From Thermoprotei archaeon (lineage in GTDB: Archaea; Thermoproteota; Thermoprotei; Thermoproteales; B15-G16), in the NCBI GenBank assembly GCA_003649205.1, contig QMRC01000011.1, positions 1 through 59,968 of the forward strand: a stretch of DNA of 59,968 nucleotides. The letters are read 5' to 3'. Within the stretch, counting starts at the first letter, position 1; each line of letters opens with the position of its first letter. Positions 51,794 through 59,874 of the stretch are shown here, one piece after another. The translations under genes and the position numbers were made by a program. The notes below the pieces were generated by a model. It saw only the letters and a program-made list of their open reading frames with translations. It did no database searches and was not told the DNA's origin.

Positions 51794-53372
51794 ACCCAAA
51801 GACATACCTCCTAGCTGTGAAATATCTGTGTACTAATGTAAGTGGTATTACCCTAAGTCTGAGGTACCTCTCGAGTACGTTAATGAACTCCCTCTCACTA
51901 GGTCTAATCCAGGAGTAGTAGTCAGCCATTAGTATGGGTGCAGGATACCCATGTACATTCACCTTGGATAGTGCAAGCACGTACCTAAGCGCTCTCTCTA
52001 GTTCGTCTTTCCTCAACTCTAGGTAGGCTGGGTACTCAACCCTTATGGGTGCTCTAATGGTTAGTAGTGACAGTGCTTTTCTAAGGGTACCTGGTTGGGC
52101 ATGTACTTCTCCTAGGATCTTGCTCTTGATGTAGTCTAGTGATTTAATCTCATCTAGGAATAGGTACGTGAACCTAATGTCGTATGGTCCTGCAAGTCCT
52201 CTATCCACGCTGTACACTATGTTACGTAGCTCTGTAGTGTAGTAACCGTAGTCTAGAGCTATCCTCGATAGTGAGTATGCTGTGTTTGGTAGCTTATCTA
52301 CATGAAACTCAACCAACTTACTACGCTTGAATCGAGGTGCTGATGACTCAGGTATTCCGTCTATGAGCAAGCCCTCCGTCGCCATCATGGTTAGTAGCTC
52401 CGCATCGGATATCCGTAGTTTAGTTCTGTGCTCTCTCACGTACTCCATAGCTACCCTAGTAGCGACGTAGTGCTCATCCACCGTAGCTCCTCGATAGGCC
52501 TCTATTAGCTGATTAAGCGTATCAAGCACGTAGACCGCGTGCTCAGTAATAGGTTCCTCATAGTACCTAACAACAGCATCCTCAAGCATGTTGCTAGCTC
52601 TCCTCACATCTCGTTGTAGCTCACGTACTAGTGACAGAACGGAGTACCTAATGAATAACCTACTCCTCCTAATATCTTCGAGAACCCCCATTGGGAATAC
52701 ACAGCTATCTCTACCTAATTCGAGGAGCTCATGTAGTATTGCTACGATTATCCTGGACGATACGTACCTTCTCCTACCTCCCTCCTCACTAGGCCTCACT
52801 GCACTGTAGTCATCCCTTACCTTTCTAAGGAACTCTACCACATCATCTTCATTCCAGCCAGCAACCATGAGTATCCTACGTAGAAGATCCTCAGGTATGT
52901 CGTAGGTACTCCTATCGTACTGAACTAACTGATGTACTAGTGGTCCATGTCTCAACACGAGAATCGGTCCAGTGAAGTATTTAGCAAGTCTCTCCTCTCT
53001 AGCTACCTTGAGCATTGTCGCTACTTCGAGTAAGTACCTGGCAGCTTCGTGAAATTCCTCCTGGGAGTAGAGTAGAATTGCTACAGGACCTATCCTGTCA
53101 CTCCATGGAATTCTGATCTCTTCACGAACTTCCCCACCAAGGACCTTCCTGCTGTAGATAGCTATCTTTGTTGCAGATACGTACTTCTCCTTTGAGAATA
53201 CGTACCCAGCATCAATAGCGTAGACGCCAGGAACCTCTTCACCGTGAAGCACCTTGAGTAAGGTATCTAGGTTAGTGAGGAGTTTGCTGAATCTCTCTAT
53301 AAGGTGTCGAGACCATGCTAGGACTGTGTACAGTACTGGGTCTAGTACTATGGGTTGTGGAAGAGAACTCAC
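51777..53372 (-). CDS. NurA-like nuclease, partner of HerA
   Basis: A 531-aa protein. VPGVYAIDAGYVFSKEKYVSATKIAIYS corresponds to the NurA first motif (a-I-D-G/A-S/x) with the catalytic Asp, and the C-terminal GYPAPILMADYYSWIRPSEREFINVLERYLR to the last NurA motif (Y-P-x-x-L-x-x-A-D/H). The helical middle is long. The gene immediately precedes and overlaps herA, the standard nurA-herA layout. Sequence identity to NurA is not obvious beyond these motifs, so the context carries much of the call. Confidence 0.6.
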   Translation of the reverse strand: MSSLPQPIVLDPVLYTVLAWSRHLIERFSKLLTNLDTLLKVLHGEEVPGVYAIDAGYVFSKEKYVSATKIAIYSRKVLGGEVREEIRIPWSDRIGPVAILLYSQEEFHEAARYLLEVATMLKVAREERLAKYFTGPILVLRHGPLVHQLVQYDRSTYDIPEDLLRRILMVAGWNEDDVVEFLRKVRDDYSAVRPSEEGGRRRYVSSRIIVAILHELLELGRDSCVFPMGVLEDIRRSRLFIRYSVLSLVRELQRDVRRASNMLEDAVVRYYEEPITEHAVYVLDTLNQLIEAYRGATVDEHYVATRVAMEYVREHRTKLRISDAELLTMMATEGLLIDGIPESSAPRFKRSKLVEFHVDKLPNTAYSLSRIALDYGYYTTELRNIVYSVDRGLAGPYDIRFTYLFLDEIKSLDYIKSKILGEVHAQPGTLRKALSLLTIRAPIRVEYPAYLELRKDELERALRYVLALSKVNVHGYPAPILMADYYSWIRPSEREFINVLERYLRLRVIPLTLVHRYFTARRYVFGYVSEY

Positions 53373-53460
53373 GTATGCAACCTCCAGCTCGATCTAGATA
53401 CCGAGGAACTACCTAATGTAATCTACTCCCTTCCCCAGACAATCTACCTGTGATATAGTT

Positions 53461-54519
53461 TTACTCACACCTAACTACGTAGGATATGTGTGGTTCACTA
53501 ACGGGTAGAGTGAGTACGTACTTACCGCATCCAGCAGCTGCTAACTGACCAACACCCATGTACTGACCAAGTATCAGTAACTGAAGAGCTAGCATACTAA
53601 TGCTTTTTCTCCAGAAGGATTGCTGCACCTCGTACACGAAGTAACCCCTAATGAATGTTCCGAGAACCCTCCTCTCATCACTAGCAATCATGTACTTACG
53701 TAGAACAACCTTACTCCTATGTGCGTATACCAACTTCGCATTAGCCCTAACAGCATCCCTAAGCTCTCTAGCTTCAAGCACTGAGAGTACTTGACCAACC
53801 CTGTGAAATGCAGCTAATTGACTATACCTCCTAGCTAAATTCATCACAATGGCGTGTAGTGGCGGCTCAGTTACTACCTGACGATTGTGCACTACCATGG
53901 TTGGTGTCGTGAAGTTCAGGACTATGTACCTAGGCCTTAACTCCCTAAGAGCAATTGCCTTCTTCTCAACTCTCCTCAGTAAATCATCACTTAGCACGGT
54001 AGTGGGTATTGGTTCCCTGATGATACCAGCATCGTCCCTATAGACTACCTGTACTGAACCCGTAAAGGGGTCAATTCTGAGAATTCTTGAGATAAAGAAC
54101 CTCCTCCTCTCACCATACCTAGCATCCATACCTAGACCCAACATACCACACTTCAGTAGTGATAGTATGATCACTGGCTCACATCTAAGCTCAATCAAGT
54201 ACCTAGGTGCTAGCAAGTAGAAGCCAAATACTATCTCACGACCACGGATGATAGCTGGTTCAACTGAGTAAGGTCTCGATACACCAGCTCTTGCACCTCT
54301 CTTAGCGAAATCAACATCATAGTCACAGCTCCTACTCTCGAAGAAGTGGTAGTAGATGCACCTCCCTCTCATGCAGCAACCACTGCAGTTTCGAGAACCA
54401 GTAACACAGCACACACTACGTAGAGCAGAACCAATCATCCCTCTAGTAGCAAATCCAGTGAATCCCCTCGGTCTAGTGTAGTCTCTAGCTAGAACACCAT
54501 GTACGAGGTACAGAAGCAT
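53461..54519 (-). CDS. cas6: Cas6-family crRNA endoribonuclease
   Basis: A 352-aa RAMP with the DUF2276/Cas6 C-terminal pattern. The N-terminal FTGFATRGMIGSALRSVCCVTGSRNCSGCCMRGRCIYYHFFES has the Cys-rich R-x-x-x-G-x-A-L-R...C-x-x-C segment found in archaeal Cas6, and the C-terminal LLILGQYMGVGQLAAAGCGKYVLTL is the glycine-rich loop. It would cut the array transcript 8 nt before each spacer. With repeats of only 17 nt it must recognise an unusually short, unstructured substrate. It is divergent from cas4. Confidence 0.75.
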   Translation of the reverse strand: MLLYLVHGVLARDYTRPRGFTGFATRGMIGSALRSVCCVTGSRNCSGCCMRGRCIYYHFFESRSCDYDVDFAKRGARAGVSRPYSVEPAIIRGREIVFGFYLLAPRYLIELRCEPVIILSLLKCGMLGLGMDARYGERRRFFISRILRIDPFTGSVQVVYRDDAGIIREPIPTTVLSDDLLRRVEKKAIALRELRPRYIVLNFTTPTMVVHNRQVVTEPPLHAIVMNLARRYSQLAAFHRVGQVLSVLEARELRDAVRANAKLVYAHRSKVVLRKYMIASDERRVLGTFIRGYFVYEVQQSFWRKSISMLALQLLILGQYMGVGQLAAAGCGKYVLTLPVSEPHISYVVRCE

Positions 54520-54587
54520 CTAACATAGTTCACGGTGAGAAAACCTATGTAAGTTAGTGCTACGTGGAGTTCGGTGATGGTGATGGT

Positions 54588-55247
54588 GTGAGGCTTGGTT
54601 TACTCCCCGTTACAGTGTACGCTAGGGATCTCGTTGATTACCTCATATGCCCTCACCGCATATACTTAAGGAGGTACCTGTACCTACGTGGAGTAGTTAC
54701 GGAGTACATGAGTGTTGGTGGTGAGGTACATAAGCTCCTGTACATGTACCTTCAGGGACGTGACGTTGGGAGGGAGCTGGTTAGGTACGGGATTGATGTG
54801 GGTAAGTTACGTGAGGTCTATAGTGAGCTTAGGAAGTTAGGTGATGTGGAGTGTGAGGTCGAGGTAGGGTATGGGCCGCTTGCTGGTTCCATAGATTTGC
54901 TCGCTGGTGGGGTCCCTGTAGAGGTTAAGTACAGTACGAGACCTAGGTTCGGTGATGTGGTGCAGCTTGCATTCTACGTACTCTTACTGGAGCTCTCGAA
55001 GGGAAGGAACATATCTCGAGGTTACTTACTGTACCTCCCCTCCTGTAATCTCATTGAGATCAAGGTTGAGAGTTGGTTAAAGAGACTTGTTCTCGAGTTT
55101 TGTAAGGAGGTTCAACTCATTAAGTTAGGTCTCGTAGATTCTAGTCCTCGGTCGAGAAGAGCTTGCAAGGGGTGTGAGCTAGGTATGTACTGTAAATTCC
55201 GTGGTGAGGGGGGTGCCGAAGAGAGGTCTCTGGCTTCTCGTAGGTAG
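54588..55247 (+). CDS. cas4: Cas4 Fe-S exonuclease
   Basis: A 219-aa Cas4. All key residues are visible: the first cluster Cys in DYLICPHRIYLRR, His in GGEVHKLLYMYL, Asp in GPLAGSIDLL, Glu-x-Lys in VPVEVKYST, QLAFYVLLL and the last three Cys in RACKGCELGMYC. Cas4 trims prespacers and checks the PAM with Cas1-Cas2. I prefer GTG 54588 (MRLGLLPVTVYARDLV), though GTG 54564 is possible. cas1 overlaps its 3' end by 35 bases in another frame. Confidence 0.9.
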   Translation: MRLGLLPVTVYARDLVDYLICPHRIYLRRYLYLRGVVTEYMSVGGEVHKLLYMYLQGRDVGRELVRYGIDVGKLREVYSELRKLGDVECEVEVGYGPLAGSIDLLAGGVPVEVKYSTRPRFGDVVQLAFYVLLLELSKGRNISRGYLLYLPSCNLIEIKVESWLKRLVLEFCKEVQLIKLGLVDSSPRSRRACKGCELGMYCKFRGEGGAEERSLASRR

Positions 55248-56133
55248 GTACAGGGTAGGTGCTGAGAGTGAGCACCTCTACGTTCAGGAGCTTGATACCG
55301 GTAAGCTAGTGTATAGGAATGTTGCTCCTAGATTGTTGAGTAGTGTCTTGAGTACTGACCAAAGTCTCTTCACATCATCTGCTATCTGTCTACTAACGAG
55401 ATTTGAAGTACCATTGGTAGTTCTCTCTCGTGACCTTACTCAAGTTCTCTACTACGTTTACTGTGATGTATCTCCAGGGCTCTACAGCGAGATACTACTC
55501 AATCAGTACCAAGCTCAGGTAACCGACCTCATGCTTACGCTTCAGAAAAATCTACTAACTACAGCACTCAATTCCATAGCTAAAGCACTCGCCATCTACG
55601 GTACACGCCTAACTAGGCTTCTCCCAGTAATTCGAGCGTATAGAGCGCAGGTGGAGTGTAGTGAATTAAGTGAGGTACCTGAGCTAGATCAGGAATTCCT
55701 CAGTACCTTCCTTGAGTACGTGGCTAGAGAGCTAGATCTAGAACCTAACTACGTGAGTGATCTACATCAGAAACTACGTACCATTGCCTGTGGTGAAGTA
55801 CTTGCTGAAGTAGTTAAGGTAGGTCTTCAACCAGACATTGGATTAAGAACTGAACCGCTGGCCCTACTTGACGTACTTAAACCACTTACCTATATACCGA
55901 CACTTAAGACAGTACTTGATGTGTATGTAGTGAGTGGTGAGGTACCTAACCTACGTAATGTAGTCAAGAAGCTCTATGAAAACATATACTGTACACGTTA
56001 CAGGTGTAGTGATCAGGTAAGTAACTACGTGTGGTTCTTGAAGCAGTACCTAAGGAAATTACGTGAGTGGTTTAAAGAACTAACATCAGAGGTACCTACT
56101 CTAGAGCTGTATCCAGTGCTAGAGAAACCATAG
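55213..56133 (+). CDS. cas1: divergent Cas1 integrase, active-site His apparently lost
   Basis: About 306 aa. An N-terminal beta domain has the Cas1 layout (LYVQELDTGKLVYRNVAP, SSAICLLTRFEVPLVVLSRDLTQVLYYV), then LLNQYQAQVTDLMLTLQKNL and the C-terminal helical domain. LEYVARE may hold the catalytic Glu, and TEPLALLDVLKPL matches the usual sL-a-l-D-l-m-E-p-f with its Asp. But VKVGLQPDIGLR stands where canonical Cas1 has GLDPYxGFLH, so the metal-binding His is missing, and about five residues are deleted. It follows cas4 by overlap and its stop overlaps the Argonaute stop. Cas1 is the best assignment; activity is doubtful. Confidence 0.68.
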   Translation: MPKRGLWLLVGRYRVGAESEHLYVQELDTGKLVYRNVAPRLLSSVLSTDQSLFTSSAICLLTRFEVPLVVLSRDLTQVLYYVYCDVSPGLYSEILLNQYQAQVTDLMLTLQKNLLTTALNSIAKALAIYGTRLTRLLPVIRAYRAQVECSELSEVPELDQEFLSTFLEYVARELDLEPNYVSDLHQKLRTIACGEVLAEVVKVGLQPDIGLRTEPLALLDVLKPLTYIPTLKTVLDVYVVSGEVPNLRNVVKKLYENIYCTRYRCSDQVSNYVWFLKQYLRKLREWFKELTSEVPTLELYPVLEKP

Positions 56134-57297
56134 TTTCCTCGATTCAATAGCTACATCACCTAGACCTAACTTCGCAAATGTAGTTACCCTATGCGGGTAC
56201 AGGACAGTATTTGGTAGCTTAGTCCTGAGGATACAGGTACCCCAGTGAAGCTGAGCTAACCAATAGACATCTCTGGAGAGTGCTACAACATCAACATCCT
56301 CCCAAGACCAAGGCTCAACAACCTCCACAACAACAGGTCTCGGAGTAGCACCAAGGTGAGTAACCTCAGCATCGGGAATACCTAGAGTAGCAACAACAAC
56401 CCTACTACTACCCAGCCTAATCCAGGTACCTCTCCAAGGTTGCTGAGTTCTACCACCCATGAGGTTCAGCAACCTAATGGGTACAGACTTCATGACAGAA
56501 ACCATGACATACCTATCAATACCGAGATCACGAAGAACCTTCCTCAAACTATGAACCTCAGTAAAGTGGTATGGACCATCCCTATGAATGACAACTAAAC
56601 CACCACGGTACCTATCCTGGAGTACTTCAGCAACTAGATCGCCAACTTCAGGAGCAATCCTCTCAAGCGATGACCTCCTACAGAACCACTCAGTACAACC
56701 ACTAGACCTATCGTAGACGACAGTAGACACAACACCACCACCCACATCAAAACCGATGTAGAGATCACCGTAGAGACCACTGCGAACAGCCCAAGGAATA
56801 CCACCACACTTAGCAAAGACACCAACAGCAACATTAGCCAATACAACACCTCTAGACCTCAGGTACTTAACCGTGCTGTGAGTAACCATTTGACTGGGAA
56901 TACCATGACTAGCAATAACCTGCTTGAGGGGTATGTATGGATCGTCAGAGAACTGAACAGTGAATTCATCAGGGACGGTACACAGCACGAGATCAACATC
57001 GTGGATAGACCTAGCTAACTCAATAGCCTCACCATATGAGCTAAACTCAAGAACATCGAGAACTGTAACCTCACAACGAAACCACTTATCCAAACCACCG
57101 AAGACACCAACACCCTCAATTAAGTTCCTGAGAAACTCCCTAAACTCAGACCTCAAATCCCTATAAACCATACACAACATTGTTAAGCTAGGTAAGGACC
57201 TAAATGGACCATAACCAAGTTTGAATGCTTGCAGCGGATCTAGAGCGGTACCACTAGAGAACTCGAGTACAGGTCTAGAGAATATACCCCACCTCAT
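56119..57297 (-). CDS. short prokaryotic Argonaute (MID-PIWI) with DEDH tetrad
   Basis: A 392-aa protein starting at ATG 57297, the same plan as AfAgo. In MID, YIPLK (Tyr121, Lys125), GIPSQMV (Gln136) and NVAVGVFAKCGGIPW (Lys163) form the 5'-phosphate pocket. In PIWI, the acids are Asp184 (YIGFDVGGG), Glu212 (RRSSLE), Asp240 (VVIHRDGPYHFTE) and His369 (PNTVLYPHRVTTFAKLG), a full DEDH set, unlike catalytically dead short Argonautes. The C-terminus RKLWFL can insert into MID as in AfAgo. It would cleave or bind nucleic acid guided by a 5'-phosphorylated guide. It lies tail-to-tail with cas1 and divergent from a wHTH gene. Confidence 0.88.
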   Translation of the reverse strand: MRWGIFSRPVLEFSSGTALDPLQAFKLGYGPFRSLPSLTMLCMVYRDLRSEFREFLRNLIEGVGVFGGLDKWFRCEVTVLDVLEFSSYGEAIELARSIHDVDLVLCTVPDEFTVQFSDDPYIPLKQVIASHGIPSQMVTHSTVKYLRSRGVVLANVAVGVFAKCGGIPWAVRSGLYGDLYIGFDVGGGVVSTVVYDRSSGCTEWFCRRSSLERIAPEVGDLVAEVLQDRYRGGLVVIHRDGPYHFTEVHSLRKVLRDLGIDRYVMVSVMKSVPIRLLNLMGGRTQQPWRGTWIRLGSSRVVVATLGIPDAEVTHLGATPRPVVVEVVEPWSWEDVDVVALSRDVYWLAQLHWGTCILRTKLPNTVLYPHRVTTFAKLGLGDVAIESRKLWFL

Positions 57298-57352
57298 CAA
57301 GTAAGTAACTACGTGAGGTATCGATATCAGTAACCACACAGGTACACACTCT

Positions 57353-58009
57353 GTGAGTAGACTTAGATACGAAGTACTTAGGTACCTTCTGAGTAGGGAC
57401 AGAGCTACGTTAAGTGACCTACTCGGAGTATTTGGTCCACCGATAGTGGATGTTCTTGAGAAGCTGAAGAGGGAAGGGTACGTAGTAATTGAAGGTAATA
57501 CCGTTAAGTTGAGGGAATTAGCTAGGGAGGTTCTCACAGCACAGATACTTAAAGGACCAAAGCTAGTTCTCATTCCAAGAAACACCGAGAGCGCCACAGG
57601 AGGACCTACACTAGGTAGCTTCGCTGTGAAATTACCATCGAGAAACTACCGTGGAGTACCAAGGATGGAGATTACGGTACTACATCTAAGCTACGTAACT
57701 ACTGAGCAGTTGCTGGAGCTAGCTATCGACATCAGAAAGGTGTACAGTACCTTCCCGAACTGCGTGAGAGAACTTCAGCACCTAACTACACTCGTGAGGT
57801 ACGTGAAAGCACATAGAAATGAACTTATTAGGTCAATAGCACGTGAAATCGAGGCATTTATAGCATCAGTACGGTCATACCTCAGTAGGTGGAACTCACT
57901 AAAACCAGAGACCAGGGAGGAAGCTATCAAGTACGTGAGGAGCTACGGTGAGAAGCTGAGTAAGTTGATTACAGAGCTCTCGATAGTTGGTTCTAAGAGC
58001 GGTAATTAA
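57353..58009 (+). CDS. wHTH protein divergent from Argonaute
   Basis: A 218-aa protein. Residues 1-55 (LRYEVLRYLLSRDRATLSDLLGVFGPPIVDVLEKLKREGYVVIEGNTVKL) form a winged helix. A beta-containing middle (GPKLVLIPRN, SFAVKLPSRN, MEITVLHLSYV) and a helical C-terminal half (LIRSIAREIEAFIASVRSYLSRW, EEAIKYVRSYGEKLSKLI) follow. It starts at GTG 57353; the 55-bp gap to the Argonaute start is a shared divergent promoter, so it may control Argonaute. Its stop overlaps the stop of the PIN-like gene by four bases. No family is recognised past the wHTH. Confidence 0.65.
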   Translation: MSRLRYEVLRYLLSRDRATLSDLLGVFGPPIVDVLEKLKREGYVVIEGNTVKLRELAREVLTAQILKGPKLVLIPRNTESATGGPTLGSFAVKLPSRNYRGVPRMEITVLHLSYVTTEQLLELAIDIRKVYSTFPNCVRELQHLTTLVRYVKAHRNELIRSIAREIEAFIASVRSYLSRWNSLKPETREEAIKYVRSYGEKLSKLITELSIVGSKSGN

Positions 58010-59043
58010 CTAGAGGTTAACCAGTTCTTCAAGCTACGGCTCAACTTAATCCACCTACTCAAATAATCACTAGATCCAGTCTTCACAATGATACTCAATG
58101 GAGGGTCACTACAGCAATCTAAGCTCCTAGATATCGGTCCAGGAACCATCACAAACTCAAGATCTCTCGAACGAACCTTAATAGCTGATAAGAGGTACGT
58201 CAGTACAGTGAGTACAGTACCTACAGACTTGAAGCCTATATCGACCTCAGATGGTATCTGCTTTGGAGTAACGAGCTGAATAGGAAGACCGAGTAGATCA
58301 CTAGCAGAAGCAACGTCTTCCCTCGATGTTATTAGGATCGGTGTCACTCCTATACCGAACTGTGCTCTAATAGCTCTAGACAGTCTAAAGTAGAGACTAA
58401 ATACACCAATACCAACACCAATACCCAACGTGACCTCAGTAATGGGTAGTACCTTAGATGCATTGAGTAGATCGTGAAGTCCCAGAATAGTACGAGCTAA
58501 CTCGACATCTATTAAGTACTCACTAACCCTAAGACCAAGAGACTTAATGAAGTTCACCTGCAACTCATCAGGTAGAGGATTGTGTTCGTGAAGCAGCCTC
58601 ACTAGGTTCTCCTTAACATGATCAGGAATAGCAAAGTACGTAGTCTGTATCCTAGCTCTAAAGCTATGAGCTACAGAGAGCCAGTACCTAGCAAGAGAGT
58701 GACAGCAACCATACCACAGAGCTGTCTCATCAAACACTACAATAGGTAACCTCGAACCAGGTAGTGCGTATAGAGACTCGAGAAACTTAGCAAAGGAGTA
58801 CTTCAAGTCAGCAAAAGCAATATCCTCACCACTAAAGTGAAGACTCCACCACACAGCAACATCAAGTGGTAGTGAGCACCAAGACCAAGTACCTCCTCGA
58901 CTTCTCACTAACCTAAGTCTCTGTCCACTAAGTGAAATACGTAGTATAGACTCATCACCACATGAAATCTCAAACTCATCACTAACACTAAGCAAGTACG
59001 TAACTACAGGTAGTAAGTCACTAGACCTAATTCGTATTATCAT
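58006..59043 (-). CDS. PIN-like protein, paralogue of the 48879 product
   Basis: A 345-aa protein with the same plan as the one at 48879: a beta N-terminal domain (RSSDLLPVVTYLLSVSDEFEISCG), LPIVVFDETALWYGC (first Asp), a helical stretch with DHVKENLVRLL, TPILITSREDVASASDLLGLPIQLV at the last-Asp strand, and the common C-terminal VLTYLLSAIKV...SRWIKLSRSLKNWLTS (compare NWIKLSKTIRREFTS). The acidic set looks less complete than in the paralogue. ATG 59043 overlaps the stop of the upstream CARF gene (ATGA), so it is coupled to cas2 and CARF: CARF/PIN module 2. Confidence 0.55.
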   Translation of the reverse strand: MIIRIRSSDLLPVVTYLLSVSDEFEISCGDESILRISLSGQRLRLVRSRGGTWSWCSLPLDVAVWWSLHFSGEDIAFADLKYSFAKFLESLYALPGSRLPIVVFDETALWYGCCHSLARYWLSVAHSFRARIQTTYFAIPDHVKENLVRLLHEHNPLPDELQVNFIKSLGLRVSEYLIDVELARTILGLHDLLNASKVLPITEVTLGIGVGIGVFSLYFRLSRAIRAQFGIGVTPILITSREDVASASDLLGLPIQLVTPKQIPSEVDIGFKSVGTVLTVLTYLLSAIKVRSRDLEFVMVPGPISRSLDCCSDPPLSIIVKTGSSDYLSRWIKLSRSLKNWLTSS

Positions 59044-59531
59044 ACCTTCCTCTCGAGAATAACTATGTTTGAGTAGTACTTAGGAATATCAGTGAAAGGT
59101 AGGTTCTCAAACTCACGACTTCTAAGCGATAGATATGTCACGTACTTAGCATCGATATCGGTAGCTAACTTGTAGAGAGCTATGGACATGGGCTTAGTAC
59201 CAGCAGTAACATCAACAACACGAACTAGATCTCCATACCTCTCTACAACCCTCTTACGGAGCTTACTCCAGATATCGTAGATATCAAATGGATCGACCTC
59301 AACATAATCAACTTCAGGAACTTCCCTACCAAAGTACGTAGCAACCTCACGGAGACAACGCCCAATAGAGTCAATGAACCTAATAGTGTTGGAACTAGCT
59401 CCAAGCAAGACATACTTGATACGTAACCTACGTAACTCATCATGCATGAGGTAGTGAGCATACACATTAACAACAACAATAGGTGTAGCACCAACACAAG
59501 TAATTAACACAGCATTTGAATCCGAACTCAT
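59040..59531 (-). CDS. stand-alone small CARF protein
   Basis: A 163-aa single-domain protein: VLITCVGATPIVVVNVYAHYLM (first strand and ligand loop), IKYVLLGASSNTIRFIDSIGR, VDYVEVDPFDIYDIW and VRVVDVTAGTKPMSIALYKLATDIDAKYVTYLSL, where D-V-T-A-G-T-K-P-M is the classical second CARF loop. It has no fused effector, so it probably senses a cyclic oligonucleotide and passes the signal to a partner, or cleaves it as a ring nuclease. Both its start (with cas2) and its stop (with the PIN-like gene) overlap in ATGA. Confidence 0.82.
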   Translation of the reverse strand: MSSDSNAVLITCVGATPIVVVNVYAHYLMHDELRRLRIKYVLLGASSNTIRFIDSIGRCLREVATYFGREVPEVDYVEVDPFDIYDIWSKLRKRVVERYGDLVRVVDVTAGTKPMSIALYKLATDIDAKYVTYLSLRSREFENLPFTDIPKYYSNIVILERKV

Positions 59532-59818
59532 AGGACGAACTCCCTCTCCAAAGACTCCCTTTCACCGTAATCCTCATGACAAATAACCATAGATCTACTA
59601 GAGCAAGAACTACACAGAGGGATAACCAGTACGTGAACCCTGTACATGCTAGACAAGACCTTCAACCTAAGTACTAATTCACTAAGTCTACCTGGAGGTA
59701 TATCAAGCTCAAAGACACTGTACTGAACCTCACAACCACCAAAATCACGAAGAAGTTCCCTCAACCTAACTCTACACTCCTCAGAATCCGTATCGTAGCA
59801 GACAATAACCCTAACCAT
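59528..59818 (-). CDS. cas2: CRISPR adaptation protein Cas2
   Basis: A 96-aa ferredoxin-fold protein: RVIVCYDTDSEECRVRLRELLRDFGGCEVQYSVFELDI is the Cas2 signature (Y-D in strand 1, basic R-x-x-L, Q-x-S-V-F-E). Cas2 dimers bridge two Cas1 dimers during spacer integration. It is separated from cas1 by 3.4 kb containing Argonaute, the wHTH gene and the CARF/PIN genes. GATATAT upstream near 59840 is a possible TATA element. Confidence 0.9.
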   Translation of the reverse strand: MVRVIVCYDTDSEECRVRLRELLRDFGGCEVQYSVFELDIPPGRLSELVLRLKVLSSMYRVHVLVIPLCSSCSSRSMVICHEDYGERESLEREFVL

Positions 59819-59874
59819 ACAGGAGATATCTAGAGACCGAACCTTGATATATCTTTAAGTAAATCTCAGTAGCG

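Noticed and set aside
57298..57597. 100-codon N-terminal extension of the Argonaute frame
   Set aside because: It lies almost wholly opposite the wHTH gene starting at 57353 and has low-quality Ser-rich sequence; ATG 57297 matches the AfAgo-like N-terminus.
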